A stretch of DNA of 64,000 bases from Kitasatospora sp. NBC_00315 (lineage in GTDB: Bacteria > Actinomycetota > Actinomycetes > Streptomycetales > Streptomycetaceae), in the NCBI RefSeq assembly GCF_041435095.1, contig NZ_CP108025.1, forward strand, positions 7,750,001 to 7,814,000. Reading direction: 5' to 3'. The first letter of the stretch is position 1. Each line of letters opens with the position of its first letter. The position numbers were made by a program, and so were the translations under genes. This document shows positions 17,510 through 26,669 of the stretch, in pieces. Under the pieces are notes generated by a model. The model had not been told where the DNA came from. It was given only the letters and a program-made list of their open reading frames with translations, and made no database searches.

Positions 17510-17770
17510 TCAGTCGGCCGACGGGGGGAGTCCGGAGGACTGGTGCGAGTGGCCGGGTGCCTCCATCGTCCGCTGGACGGTGCTCAGGCAGGGATCGCAG
17601 TAGCGGTCCGACAACGCGCCCCCGTCGGCGCCGGCCGGAACGACCGCGCGCCGGGCGGGCTCCAGCTGCTGCCCGCACAGGGATTTGGTGGCGTCGTCCT
17701 TCGCGATGACGTGCCACAACAGGGCGGGCTCGGCCGGGGTGTGATCGTGCTCGGCCCACATCTCGTACAT
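17510..17770 (-). CDS. Small conserved protein with Cys pairs
   Basis: An 86-residue protein, MYEMWAEHDHTPAEPALLWHVI at the start. It has LCGQQL and, later, YCDPCL, a spacing that may bind a metal (zinc-ribbon-like), and a His/Ser-rich tail. ATG at 17770 follows CGGGAGG. It resembles the protein at 45637-45912 in having a CG-x-x-L element followed by C-x-x-C. Function unknown. Confidence 0.65.
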   Translation of the reverse strand: MYEMWAEHDHTPAEPALLWHVIAKDDATKSLCGQQLEPARRAVVPAGADGGALSDRYCDPCLSTVQRTMEAPGHSHQSSGLPPSAD

Positions 17771-18035
17771 GACTGCCTCCCGGGTCGTACGGCGTCGGTC
17801 CGCATACCCACGAAACAGCCGCGGAGCCCGCACGGCGACCGGGCCTGGGCCGGTCGGGTGGCCCGGGCGGCCCGGGCCGGGGCGACCCGACGTACCCGGC
17901 TCGGCGCGCCCGCGGCGCGGCAGGTCGGTCACGTGGAGTGATCGAACTGTCCCGGGTGAGCCATCTCTCACTCGGGTGTCAGGCGCGTTTGAGCCTGATG
18001 ATGCTGGTGAGACAGGGGCGGTCCCCGTTCCCCAG

Positions 18036-19604
18036 GTGAAGAGTGAGACCTTGAGTCCAGCGCCACTGACACCCGTCACGCACACCGTCCCGGCCGCCCC
18101 GTCCGGACGCCCGAGCCCCGGCGGCCTGCCATCGGGCGGCCGGCACGCCACGGGCCCGGAGCCGCTCGCGGCCGAGGAGGTGACCGTCGTCGACCCTCGG
18201 ATGCTCCGGCGGGCCGTGTCGGCCGCGGCGCTCGGCAATGCGATGGAGTGGTTCGACTTCGGCGTCTACAGCTATCTGGCTGTGACTCTCGGTAAGGTGT
18301 TCTTCCCTGCCGCGAGCGGCACGGCGCAGCTGTTGGCGACCTTCGCCACCTTCGCCGCCGCCTTCCTGATCCGCCCGCTGGGCGGCGTGGTCTTCGGGCC
18401 GTTGGGCGACCGGGTGGGGCGGCAGAAGGTCCTCGCCGCCACCATGATCATGATGGCGGCCGGCACCTTCGCGATCGGTCTGATCCCCTCCTACTCCATG
18501 ATCGGGATCGGAGCGCCCGTCCTGCTGCTCGTCGCCCGGATGGTGCAGGGCTTCTCGACGGGCGGTGAGTACGGCGGCGCGACGACCTTCGTCGCCGAGT
18601 ACGCCCCCGACCGTCGCCGGGGCCTCCTCTGCAGCTGGCTGGAGTTCGGCACCCTGACCGGCTACGTGGCCGGCGCCGGGCTGGTGACGTTGATGACCAC
18701 CCTGCTCGACGAGCAGAGCCTGCTCTCCTGGGGCTGGCGGCTGCCGTTCCTGATCGCCGGACCGCTGGGCCTGATCGGCCTCTACCTGCGGATGCGGCTG
18801 GAGGAGACGCCGGCGTTCCGCAAGCTCCAGCAGGAGGCCGACGCGACCAAGGACGAGCGGCCCCGCAGTCGGCTGCGGGATCTCGTGACCAGGCACCGGA
18901 GGGCGCTGCTGCTCTGCATGGCACTGGTGCTGGTCTACAACGTGACCGACTACATGCTGCTGTCCTACCTGCCGACCTACCTGACCACCGAGGTGAGCTT
19001 CGGCGCCACCAGCGGTCTCCTGGTGGTGATCGCCGCGATGGGCCTGATGATGGTCGTCAACGGCCCGCTCGGACGGCTGTCGGACCGGATCGGCCGCCGG
19101 CCGGTGCTGATGGCCGGCTGCCTCGGGTTCCTGTTCCTCTCGGTGCCCGCCCTGCTGCTGATCCGCCGGGGCGACCAGTGGGCCGTGCTGCTCGGGGTCG
19201 GCGGGCTCTGCCTGCTGCTGACCTGCTTCACCAGCACGATGCCCTCCGCCCTGCCGGCCCTCTTCCCGACCCACATCCGGTACGGGGGCATGTCGGTCGG
19301 CTTCAACGTCTCGGTCTCGTTGTTCGGCGGTACGACCCCGCTGGTCGTCACCGCGCTGATCAACGCCACCGGCAACCGGATGACGCCCGCCTACTACATG
19401 ATGGCCGCCGCCGTGATCGGCGCGGTCGCCGTGGCGCTGACGCCCGAGAGTGCGCGCCGCCCGCTGCCGGGTTCGCCGCCGGCGGTCGCCTCGCCCGAGG
19501 AGGCCCGCAGGCTGGTCGCGGCCCGAAGCACGGGAAGGGCGGCGGTGACGGGAGCCGGACGGCGCACGTCCTCCTCCCGGAGCGCCGGACAGCCGGCGCA
19601 CTGA
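18036..19604 (+). CDS. ProP-like MFS proton symporter
   Basis: About 522 residues with 12 predicted helices. The signature AAALGNAMEWFDFGVYSYLA and RPLGGVVFGPLGDRVGRQKVL place it in the metabolite:H+ symporter group (proline/betaine transporter ProP, KgtP, shikimate). It probably imports an osmolyte or organic acid with protons. The first 60 residues are a Pro/Ser/Thr-rich cytoplasmic extension. Start is uncertain: GTG at 18036 was chosen, TTG at 18051 is the alternative. The C-terminal tail is Arg/Ser rich. Confidence 0.88.
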   Translation: MKSETLSPAPLTPVTHTVPAAPSGRPSPGGLPSGGRHATGPEPLAAEEVTVVDPRMLRRAVSAAALGNAMEWFDFGVYSYLAVTLGKVFFPAASGTAQLLATFATFAAAFLIRPLGGVVFGPLGDRVGRQKVLAATMIMMAAGTFAIGLIPSYSMIGIGAPVLLLVARMVQGFSTGGEYGGATTFVAEYAPDRRRGLLCSWLEFGTLTGYVAGAGLVTLMTTLLDEQSLLSWGWRLPFLIAGPLGLIGLYLRMRLEETPAFRKLQQEADATKDERPRSRLRDLVTRHRRALLLCMALVLVYNVTDYMLLSYLPTYLTTEVSFGATSGLLVVIAAMGLMMVVNGPLGRLSDRIGRRPVLMAGCLGFLFLSVPALLLIRRGDQWAVLLGVGGLCLLLTCFTSTMPSALPALFPTHIRYGGMSVGFNVSVSLFGGTTPLVVTALINATGNRMTPAYYMMAAAVIGAVAVALTPESARRPLPGSPPAVASPEEARRLVAARSTGRAAVTGAGRRTSSSRSAGQPAH

Positions 19605-19904
19605 CCGGGCCGCCGCGCCCCGCTCCACCCGACCCCGTCCCATCCCGTCCGGATCACCTCGCCCCGCTCCACGCCGCCCCGGCCCGCCTCGCAGGATCGG
19701 CGGGCCGGGGTTCGGCGTCGCCCCGGGGCGACCGACCGGTGGCAGACCCGCCGTCAAGCCCCGGGGTGTGTCGGCGGGATGACCGAATCCGATCGGCCTC
19801 GGACACGAATTGGTCAAGATTGGCCGCTATGGATGGCGCTTATTGTCTGTCCATCGTCAAGCTCTGTCGCAGCTCAATCCCTGCAGCTACCGACAGGAGT
19901 CAGA
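19605..19904. other. Upstream region of the M4 protease gene
   Basis: No gene seen. The last 110 bases are richer in A/T (for example GAATTGGTCAAGATTGGCC at 19808-19826) and probably carry the protease promoter. Confidence 0.4.
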
Positions 19905-21500
19905 GTGAGCCCCTCCTCCTCACGCCGTCGTCGCCTCGTACCCGGAGCGACGGCGGTCGCCGCCACCGCAGCCCTGCTCGCCACGACCCTCCAGGTCGGT
20001 TCGGCCGCAGCCGTCACCACCCACGACGCGGCGGTCGCCCACGCCAGGACCAACGTCACCGCGAACGCCTCGGTGTTCGGCTTCGGAACGGACCAGGACC
20101 TCCAGGTCAAGGACGTCATCATCGACCCGGACGGCACCCAGCACGTCCGCTTCGACCGCACCTACCGCGGCCTGCCGGTCGTCGGCGGCGATCTGGTGGT
20201 GCACCAGGACGCCAAGGGCCGGCTCAAGGACTCCACGCGGGCCGCCGCGCACGACGCGGCCGTACGGACCACCGTCCCGGCCGTTCCGGCCGAGGTGAGC
20301 GCCGGCCGCGCGCTGGGGAGCGCACCGGGCATCGCGGCCGGCAGCAGCACCCCCGAGTTGATCGTCTGGGCCGCCGACGGCACCCCCCGGCTCGCCTGGC
20401 GGAACACCGTCGCGGGCGTCGGGGACCACGGCCAGCCCGCGGGCCGGGTGATCGTCACCGACGCCACCACCGGCGGCCAGATCGAGGCCTACGACGCCGT
20501 GCAGGAGGCGACCGGAACCGGCCGCTCGGAGTACACCGGCACGGTCGGCATCGACACCACGGCCCAGAGCGGCGGCTACGCCCTGATCGACCCCGTCCGG
20601 GGCCACACCACCAAGGACGCCCGCAACATCTCGGCGGGCTCCGTCACCGCGGGCTCGGGTGCGGTCCTCACCGACGCGGACAACGTCTGGGGCGACGGCA
20701 GGAAGTTCTCCACCGACCGGGCCACGGCCGCCGTCGACGCCCACGCCAACACGGCCTGGACGTACGACTACTACAAGAACACCTTCGGGCGCAGCGGGAT
20801 CAAGAACGACGGCAAGGGCGCCACCGTCTTCGTGCACGTCGGTACCAAGTGGGACAACGCCCAGTGGTCCGACAGCTGCTTCTGCATGATGACCGGCGAC
20901 GGGGACGGCGTGACCGATCCCGAGCAGGTCGACCTCGACACCATGGGTCACGAGATGACCCACGGCGTCACCAGTGCCACCGCGAACCTGCGCTACAGCG
21001 GGGAGTCCGGCGGTCTGAACGAATCGACCAGCGACATCTTCGGCACGATGGTCGAGTGGTACGCCAACAGCGCCGTCGACAAGCCGGACTACCTGTTCAG
21101 CGACCAGTCCACGCCGCCCTGGCTGCGCCGTTTCGACAAGCCCTCGCTGGACGGTTCGTCGGCCGACTGCTGGACGAAGAAGGTCGGCCAGCTCGACGTC
21201 CACAACTCCTCCGGCGTCGGGAACCACTGGTTCTACCTGGCCAGCGAGGGCAGCGGCGCCAAGACCGTCAACGGCGTCGCCTACAACAGCCCGACCTGCA
21301 ACGGCTCCACGGTGAGCGGGATCGGCAATCAGAAGGTCGCCGCGATCTGGTACCGCGCGCTGACCGTCTACATGACCTCCACCACCACCTACGCGGGTGC
21401 GCGCACGGCGTCACTGAGCGCGGCCAAGGACCTCTACGGCGCGAGCAGCACCGAGTACAAGGCGGTCGCCGCGGCCTGGAGCGCCGTCAGCGTCGGCTGA
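19905..21500 (+). CDS. Secreted thermolysin-type (M4) zinc metalloprotease
   Basis: A 531-residue preproprotein. The N-terminus has SRRRRL and a hydrophobic core as signal peptide; an FTP/PepSY-type propeptide follows (about 45-190). The mature domain carries GHEMTHGV with the zinc ligands and catalytic base at residues 349-353, and the third ligand Glu373 in LNESTSD, 24 residues after the first histidine as in thermolysin. The C-terminal M4 domain contains GVGNHWFYLASEG. Extracellular neutral protease. GTG at 19905 has CAGGAG upstream; a strong terminator follows. Confidence 0.94.
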   Translation: MSPSSSRRRRLVPGATAVAATAALLATTLQVGSAAAVTTHDAAVAHARTNVTANASVFGFGTDQDLQVKDVIIDPDGTQHVRFDRTYRGLPVVGGDLVVHQDAKGRLKDSTRAAAHDAAVRTTVPAVPAEVSAGRALGSAPGIAAGSSTPELIVWAADGTPRLAWRNTVAGVGDHGQPAGRVIVTDATTGGQIEAYDAVQEATGTGRSEYTGTVGIDTTAQSGGYALIDPVRGHTTKDARNISAGSVTAGSGAVLTDADNVWGDGRKFSTDRATAAVDAHANTAWTYDYYKNTFGRSGIKNDGKGATVFVHVGTKWDNAQWSDSCFCMMTGDGDGVTDPEQVDLDTMGHEMTHGVTSATANLRYSGESGGLNESTSDIFGTMVEWYANSAVDKPDYLFSDQSTPPWLRRFDKPSLDGSSADCWTKKVGQLDVHNSSGVGNHWFYLASEGSGAKTVNGVAYNSPTCNGSTVSGIGNQKVAAIWYRALTVYMTSTTTYAGARTASLSAAKDLYGASSTEYKAVAAAWSAVSVG

Positions 21501-21516
21501 TCCCCTGCACCTCCCG

Positions 21517-21550
21517 CCGTCCGGGGCCCCCTCGTGGGGGCTCCGGACGG
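21517..21550 (+). terminator. Terminator hairpin after the M4 protease
   Basis: CCGTCCGG-G-GCCCCC / GGGGGC-T-CCGGACGG stem with TCGT loop, 16 bases after the stop codon. Three tandem CGCGTACCGG units follow at about 21555-21585. Confidence 0.75.
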
Positions 21551-21809
21551 TCTCGCGTACCGGCGCGTACCGGCGCGTACCGGGGCAGTCCGTCGAGCGG
21601 GCCGCTCCGCCGACGGGGCCGGACCACGGCCTGCCGGTCCCCGGCCTCCGCCGACCGGGGCAGTCCGCCGACCAGGGCGATCCGTCGAGCGGGGCGGGTC
21701 GGTCGGTCGAGGGCGACCGGAACCGCGGGCGGTTCGACCGTCGTCCCTCGCTCGGAAGCCCGGCATCATCGTGATCAGCGCGCCGGACACGCCCGGGATC
21801 GGAGGACGG

Positions 21810-22850
21810 ATGACGAGCAGGGTGAGCGGCGCCCCACGGGCCGAGGACCGGCATCGGGTGGGGGGACGGCGCGCGCGGACCTGGGGACTCGCCGGCTGCG
21901 GCGCCCTGCTCGCCGGGTCGGCCGGCCTGCTGGTGGCACGGCTGGCGGGCCTGGACGCGGGAACGGTCCTGGCGGTGCCGATGGTGCTCCTCCCCTACAC
22001 CGTGCTGCTCGGCGTTCTGCTCCTCGGGCTCCAGCTCGCCGTACCCGTCCTGCGCTCGCGCCCGCTCGTGCTGGTCACGGCCGCGCTGACGCTGGCCCAG
22101 GCGCTCGTGCTGGCGCCCCGGTTCCTTCCCCACCAGCGGCAGGTGCCCGCAGGGGCGGTCGAGCTGCGGGTGGCCACCCTGAACGGCGACGCCGGCGGGG
22201 CGGATGCCCGCGCGGTGGTGGACCTGGTCAGGTCCGAGCGGATCGACGTGCTGGCGGTCGAACAGATCCCGGCGGGCGGGCTGGCCGCGCTCGACCGGGC
22301 CGGCCTGGGCACCCTGCTGCCGTACCACGAGCTGCACCCCGAGGACGACTCCTCGATCTACTCGCGGACCGAGCTGACCCACGGGGGCGCCCTCCCCATC
22401 GGAACGGCCTGGCCGCAGACCACCGCCGAGATCACGTCGGGCGGGCGTACGGTGCGGCTGGTGGCCGTCCACACCTACTATCCGCTCGGTGACGCCGGAC
22501 GCTGGACGCGGGACATGGCCGCGCTCACCTCCGAGGCCCGGCGCAGCGGCCCGGACACCGTTTTCCTGGGTGACTTCAACGCCTCCCTCGATCACGCCCC
22601 GATGCGCGAGCTCCTGGCGGCCGGCCTCACGGACACCCACGCGGAACTCGGTCGGGGCTGGGCCCGCACCTGGCCGGTGGGCAAGCCGCTCCTGCCGCCG
22701 CTGGTCCAGCTGGACCACGTCCTGCACGGTCCGGGCCTGGCGGGCGTGTCCGTCGGTGAGCGCACCGTGCCGGGAACGGACCACCGGGCGGTGGTGGCCG
22801 TCCTCGCGCTGATGCCGCAGACGGGCGGAGCGAGCGGCCGAAGCGGCTGA
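21810..22850 (+). CDS. Membrane-anchored endonuclease/exonuclease/phosphatase family protein
   Basis: A 346-residue protein. Three hydrophobic helices at about residues 25-95 are followed by an EEP catalytic domain, predicted to face outside. Catalytic features: VATLNGD start, EQIP (metal-binding Glu), GDFNAS (Asp/Asn) and GTDHRAV (Asp-His). The family includes phosphodiesterases acting on nucleic acids or phospholipids; similar proteins in actinomycetes are of unknown substrate. ATG at 21810 has GGAGGA upstream. Monocistronic. Confidence 0.87.
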   Translation: MTSRVSGAPRAEDRHRVGGRRARTWGLAGCGALLAGSAGLLVARLAGLDAGTVLAVPMVLLPYTVLLGVLLLGLQLAVPVLRSRPLVLVTAALTLAQALVLAPRFLPHQRQVPAGAVELRVATLNGDAGGADARAVVDLVRSERIDVLAVEQIPAGGLAALDRAGLGTLLPYHELHPEDDSSIYSRTELTHGGALPIGTAWPQTTAEITSGGRTVRLVAVHTYYPLGDAGRWTRDMAALTSEARRSGPDTVFLGDFNASLDHAPMRELLAAGLTDTHAELGRGWARTWPVGKPLLPPLVQLDHVLHGPGLAGVSVGERTVPGTDHRAVVAVLALMPQTGGASGRSG

Positions 22851-23119
22851 TCCGGCTCGCGGGCAGTTCGGCGGCGGGACCGGCCATCGAACCGATCCGG
22901 ATCCGGTCCAGGGCCCGGCTGCGGTCGGAGCGGGCCCGCAGCAGCGCCGTCATCGCGTCGGGGCGCCGCGCCACCGGATCCGGGACACCGGCCTGCCGGC
23001 TCGGGGTGCGCGCGGGGCCCGGGTGGAACCCGCCGGCGGCGCGGGCGGGGCCGGTTCGGTTGTACGCCTGACCGATGACGTGATCCGTAGCACCATGGGC
23101 CGGGGAGAGGGGAACCGCT

Positions 23120-24022
23120 ATGGTCGAGCGCGTTGTCGAGACGGATGGCGTCGAGTTGTGCACCGAGTCCTTCGGGGATCCGTCGGATCCGCCCGTCCTG
23201 CTCATCATGGGCATCGGGGCCTCGATGCTCTGGTGGGAGGACGGCTTCTGCCGGATGCTGGCCCGGGGCGGGCGTTTCGTGATCCGCTACGACCACCGGG
23301 ACACCGGCCGATCGGTCACCTACCAGCCGGGCCGTCCCGGATACGGCGGCGCGGATCTGGTCGACGACGCCGCCCGCGTGCTCGACGCCCTCGGCATCCC
23401 GGCCGCGCACGTCGTGGGTGTCTCGGCCGGTGGGGCGTTCGCGCAGCTGCTCGCGCTCGACCGCGCCCGCCGGGTCCTCTCGCTCGTCCTGATCAGCACG
23501 ACCTCCGCCGTGCCCGGCGACGAGGGGCTTGCGCCACCGACCGAGGAGTTCCTGCGGTTCGCCTCCGCCGCGCACGTCGAGCGCGACGACGCCGACTCGG
23601 CGGTCGACGAGCGGGTCGCCTACGCGCGCCTGCTCGCCGGCGGCCGTCGCCCGTTCGACGAGAGCGCCGTTCGCGGGCTGGCCCGTCGCGACGTCGAGCG
23701 CGCGCACGACTTCACCGCGGCCCGCAACCACGGCTCGCTTCCGGAGGGCGGGCGCCCGGGGGCGCCGCTGTCCTCGATCGCGGTGCCCACGCTGGTGATC
23801 CACGGGAGCGCCGATCCGATGTTCCCGCTCCGCCACGGTGAGGCACTCGCGCAACGGATCCCCGGGGCGGCGCTCCTGGTGCTGGAGGACGCCGGTCACG
23901 GGGTCGAGCGAGCCGACTGGGAGGTGATCGTCCCCGCCGTGCTCGACCACACCGCCGCAGGCGGCGCGGGCCGGCCGGCGCCCGGGAGCACCCGGGACGC
24001 TCGGCGGTCCGGCCGCGGCTGA
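23120..24022 (+). CDS. Alpha/beta hydrolase
   Basis: A 300-residue protein of the alpha/beta-hydrolase fold, similar to RdmC-type methylesterases and related non-haem haloperoxidase-like enzymes. Motifs: LLIMGIGASMLWWE, RYDHRDTGRS, nucleophile Ser102 in GVSAGG, acidic residue in HGSADPMFP and histidine in EDAGHGVE. Intracellular, no signal peptide. The tail (last 30 residues) is Gly/Arg/Pro rich. ATG at 23120 follows GAGAGGGGAA. Substrate unknown. Confidence 0.88.
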   Translation: MVERVVETDGVELCTESFGDPSDPPVLLIMGIGASMLWWEDGFCRMLARGGRFVIRYDHRDTGRSVTYQPGRPGYGGADLVDDAARVLDALGIPAAHVVGVSAGGAFAQLLALDRARRVLSLVLISTTSAVPGDEGLAPPTEEFLRFASAAHVERDDADSAVDERVAYARLLAGGRRPFDESAVRGLARRDVERAHDFTAARNHGSLPEGGRPGAPLSSIAVPTLVIHGSADPMFPLRHGEALAQRIPGAALLVLEDAGHGVERADWEVIVPAVLDHTAAGGAGRPAPGSTRDARRSGRG

Positions 24023-24078
24023 CGGCGGCCGGCCGGCCGGTGCACGCCGCCGGTCGGCGCGCCGGGCCGCCGCCCGCG

Positions 24079-24999
24079 TCAGCGGTGGGCGGCGACCAGC
24101 GCGTCGAGGACCTCCGGCCACGGGGTCGGCCGCAGGGCGAAGGCCCGCTCGGCGGCGGAGGAGTCCAGGACGAAAGGGCCGTTCAGCTGGTAGGCGGTCT
24201 CCTTCAGGGCGCGGACGGTCGGGTTGAACAGCCCCACGGCCGCCAGGACCGCGTCAGGCATCCGGCTCACCTTGACCGGCGGGATCCCGGCGGCCCGGCA
24301 GAGGTCGGCCACCACCTCGCGCTGGGTGCGCGGCGCGTTGGTCGGCACGTGCCAGGGCCGGCCCCAGGCGCGCTCGTCACCGCCGACGGCGACCAGCAGC
24401 CGTGCGGCGTCCTCGGTGTAGGTCCAGCTGTGGGCGGCGTCGGGGTTGCGCAGCACCTGCACGCCGCGCCCGGCCAGCGCACGGGTGAAGACCCGGGCGT
24501 CCAGCGCGCTGACGGCGCCGGGGCCGACGTAGTCGGAGCCGCGCACCTCGGTGGCCCGCAGACGGCCCGCAAGGTGCAGCGCGTGGGCGTCCTCCCACAT
24601 CCGGGCGCGCACCCGGCCCTTCTCCGAGTTCGGGTTCAGCGGGGTCTCCTCCGTCATGGGCGCGGTGACCGCGCCGTAGCCGTAGAGGTTGCCGACGCTG
24701 GCGAGGACGGCGCCCGAGCTCTCGGCTGCCACCAGCAGGGCGGCGGCCAGCGGCGGCCAGTCGGTGGCCCAGCGGTGATAGGCCGGGTTGGCGCAGTTGT
24801 AGAGCACGGCGGAGCCGGCGGCGGCCTCGGACAGCGCGGTCGCGTCGGAGGCGTCGAGCCGTATGCGGCGGATGCCGTCCGACGCGGCGGCCGTGGCGCC
24901 GGAGCGAGTGGCGACCGTGACCTCCTCGCCGCGTGCGGCGAGCAGACGGGCGGTGGCGCTGCCGACGGGACCGGCGCCGACGATCAGGTGCTTGCTCAC
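24079..24999 (-). CDS. NAD(P)-dependent epimerase/dehydratase family protein
   Basis: A 306-residue extended SDR-like protein. The N-terminus MSKHLIVGAGPVGSATARLLAARGEEV is a Rossmann dinucleotide-binding motif; the usual Tyr-x3-Lys is not obvious, and the group is close to atypical SDRs (NAD-binding, SDR_a5/a6-like). VLYNCANPAYHRW and GNLYGYG fit that group. Divergent from a TetR regulator and separated from it by two near-identical palindromes, so probably repressed by it. GTG at 24999 has GAGGAG upstream. Substrate unknown. Confidence 0.85.
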   Translation of the reverse strand: MSKHLIVGAGPVGSATARLLAARGEEVTVATRSGATAAASDGIRRIRLDASDATALSEAAAGSAVLYNCANPAYHRWATDWPPLAAALLVAAESSGAVLASVGNLYGYGAVTAPMTEETPLNPNSEKGRVRARMWEDAHALHLAGRLRATEVRGSDYVGPGAVSALDARVFTRALAGRGVQVLRNPDAAHSWTYTEDAARLLVAVGGDERAWGRPWHVPTNAPRTQREVVADLCRAAGIPPVKVSRMPDAVLAAVGLFNPTVRALKETAYQLNGPFVLDSSAAERAFALRPTPWPEVLDALVAAHR

Positions 25000-25036
25000 G
25001 ATGGACTCCTCGGGGGACAACGGCAGGGGCTGTTGC

Positions 25037-25051
25037 GAGAACACTGTTCTC
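25037..25051. promoter_or_regulatory. TetR operator 1 (GAGAACA-C-TGTTCTC)
   Basis: Perfect 7-bp arms around one central base, 38 bp upstream of the epimerase start codon. Near-identical to the site at 25090-25104. Probably bound by the divergent TetR protein. Confidence 0.65.
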
Positions 25052-25089
25052 GCTCGATGGCGAGCCTGGCGTACGGCCGAGCCGGTGTC

Positions 25090-25104
25090 AAGAACACCGT
25101 TCTC
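25090..25104. promoter_or_regulatory. TetR operator 2 (AAGAACACCGTTCTC)
   Basis: Second copy of the GAGAAC/GTTCTC dyad, 53 bp centre-to-centre from the first (about five helical turns). Isolated half-sites GTTCTC also occur at 25118-25123 and 25156-25161. Confidence 0.6.
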
Positions 25105-25182
25105 GTAGGGAGGCTCCGTTCTCCTTCGAGACAGCCGTGCTCGGATGTTGCGGGTGTTCTCGTCGGCTGCCAGGATGGGCCC

Positions 25183-26028
25183 ATGCCCACCGCGCCCAAG
25201 GCCCTCACCCCCCGCGAGCGGGCCCGCATCGAGGTCACCCGGGACATCAAGGACGCGGCCCGCCGGCAGCTGGCCGAACAGGGCCCGGCCGGCATCTCGC
25301 TGCGCGGTGTCGCCCGTGACATCGGGCTGGTCTCCGCCTCCGCGCTGTACCGCTACTTCCCGGGGCGTGACGCCCTGCTCACCGCCCTCATCGCGGACAG
25401 CTACGACGCCCTCGGCGACGCCGCCGACGCCGCGGCCGAGGCCGTGCGCGCCGAGGGCCACCTGACCCGGTGGGTCGGCGTCTGCCACGCCGTGCGCGAC
25501 TGGGCGCTCGCCCACCCGCACGAGTACGCCCTCATCCACGGCTCGCCGGTGCCCGGCTACACGGCGCCCGAGGACACCACCGTGCCGGGGACCCGGGTGC
25601 CCTTCCTGATCGGCGGCCTGTTCGCCGAGGCCGCGGGTGCGGGCGCCTACCACCCGCTCGACCGGCTTCCCGTCCCCCCGGGCGCGCACCGGGCGCTTCG
25701 TCCGCTGCTCGACCGGTTGCCCGACGGCATCCCGGACGACCTGGTGATCGCCGGGCTCACGGCCTGGACCCATCTCTTCGGCGCGGTCTCCTTCGAGGTC
25801 TTCGGCCACCGCGACAACATCGTCAGCGATCACCGGTCCTACTTCGACCACGAGGTACGCCGCATCGGCACCCTGCTCGGCCTGGGCCCGGCGCCGACGC
25901 CCGGGGCCGGCCCCGGTCCGGCCGTTGCCGGGCCGTCCGTTGTTGGGCCGTCCGCCGCGGGGCCCTCTGTCGCCTGGCACGAGGCAGCCGGGCACGAGGC
26001 AACCGGGCACGGCGCTTCGGGGCGGTGA
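25183..26028 (+). CDS. TetR/AcrR family transcriptional regulator
   Basis: A 281-residue regulator with a TetR helix-turn-helix at about residues 42-65 (GVARDIGLVSASALYRYFPGRDALL) and a C-terminal TetR_C_13/WHG-like domain. The last 40 residues are a low-complexity tail with repeats of AGPSV and AGHEATGH, longer than family members usually have. It probably represses the divergent epimerase gene and itself. ATG at 25183; CAGGAT lies exactly 6 bases upstream, so the transcript may be leaderless. Confidence 0.9.
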   Translation: MPTAPKALTPRERARIEVTRDIKDAARRQLAEQGPAGISLRGVARDIGLVSASALYRYFPGRDALLTALIADSYDALGDAADAAAEAVRAEGHLTRWVGVCHAVRDWALAHPHEYALIHGSPVPGYTAPEDTTVPGTRVPFLIGGLFAEAAGAGAYHPLDRLPVPPGAHRALRPLLDRLPDGIPDDLVIAGLTAWTHLFGAVSFEVFGHRDNIVSDHRSYFDHEVRRIGTLLGLGPAPTPGAGPGPAVAGPSVVGPSAAGPSVAWHEAAGHEATGHGASGR

Positions 26029-26243
26029 CCGGGAGCGGTCCGGGCGGTCGCCCGCGTTCGCGGGTTTGATCCCGTCGTGTGCGGACAGCCGAGAAGTGGA
26101 GCGGTTCGGCGGGACGTCCGGACTCCGGCCGGCCACCGGCCTCGTACCCGGGCCCGGAGCCATCGTCCGACCGGGCCCGCACCCTGAGCCCGGCCCACCG
26201 TCGGAGCCCGGCCGGGAGCACGCTGCGGAGAGGAGCACGCGCC

Positions 26244-26567
26244 ATGCCTCGTGGATCGAGCCCGAAGCGGGAGCGGCAGTACGAGCACATCAAGCAGGGC
26301 CTGCTGGAGCACGGCAGGGACGAGGAGACGGCCGAGGAGATCGCCGCCCGTACCGTCAACAAGGAGCGAGCCCGGCACGGTGAGTCGAGGACGGCGAGCC
26401 GTACCTCCCTGGAGGACATCTCCTCGGGCCGCCGCGGCGGACTCAGGTCCCACGGGGGAGCCCGGGGACGGACCTACGACCAGCTGTACAACGAGGCCCG
26501 GCAGCGCGGCATCAAGGGTCGCTCGAAGATGAACAAGCAACAACTGGCGGACGCGCTCGCAGCCTGA
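26244..26567 (+). CDS. Rho-N-domain 'plasmid stabilisation'-type protein
   Basis: A 107-residue basic protein: MPRGSSPKRERQYEHIKQG start, a helical EETAEEIAARTVNKERA segment common in actinomycete proteins annotated as plasmid stabilisation, and a C-terminal SAP/Rho-N-like helix pair (YDQLYNEARQRGIKGRSKMNKQQLADAL). Rho-N/SAP elements bind nucleic acid, so a DNA- or RNA-binding role is likely. ATG at 26244 with GAGGAG upstream. Chromosomal context gives no link to plasmid maintenance. Confidence 0.82.
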   Translation: MPRGSSPKRERQYEHIKQGLLEHGRDEETAEEIAARTVNKERARHGESRTASRTSLEDISSGRRGGLRSHGGARGRTYDQLYNEARQRGIKGRSKMNKQQLADALAA

Positions 26568-26632
26568 GAACACCTCCGAGGGGGAGCGCCCGTGACCGCT
26601 CCCGCCCGGCTCGGAGGGAGCGGTGAGCCCGG

Positions 26633-26638
26633 CATACT
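26633..26638 (+). promoter_or_regulatory. -10 element CATACT of the GntR gene
   Basis: CATACT places the transcription start near 26645, inside the operator motif and 25 bases before the chosen GTG. This arrangement fits autorepression. Confidence 0.4.
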
Positions 26639-26643
26639 GGTCA

Positions 26644-26655
26644 AACATCCGATGA
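26644..26655. promoter_or_regulatory. Shared operator AACATCCGATGA, copy at GntR promoter
   Basis: AACATCCGATGA, a quasi-palindrome around CATC/GATG, is identical over 12 bases to the inverted copy at 32427-32438 upstream of the fuconate operon. Proposed binding site of the GntR protein encoded immediately downstream. Confidence 0.7.
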
Positions 26656-26669
26656 CCGGGGGAGGCGCC

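Noticed and set aside
19808-19826. dre-like GAATTGGTCAAGATTGGCC upstream of the M4 protease
   Set aside because: It has only one TGGTC half-site and no inverted partner at the right distance.
26244-26567. Plasmid or integrative element signature
   Set aside because: The 'plasmid stabilisation' label is historical for this family; no integrase, att repeats or tRNA are nearby.
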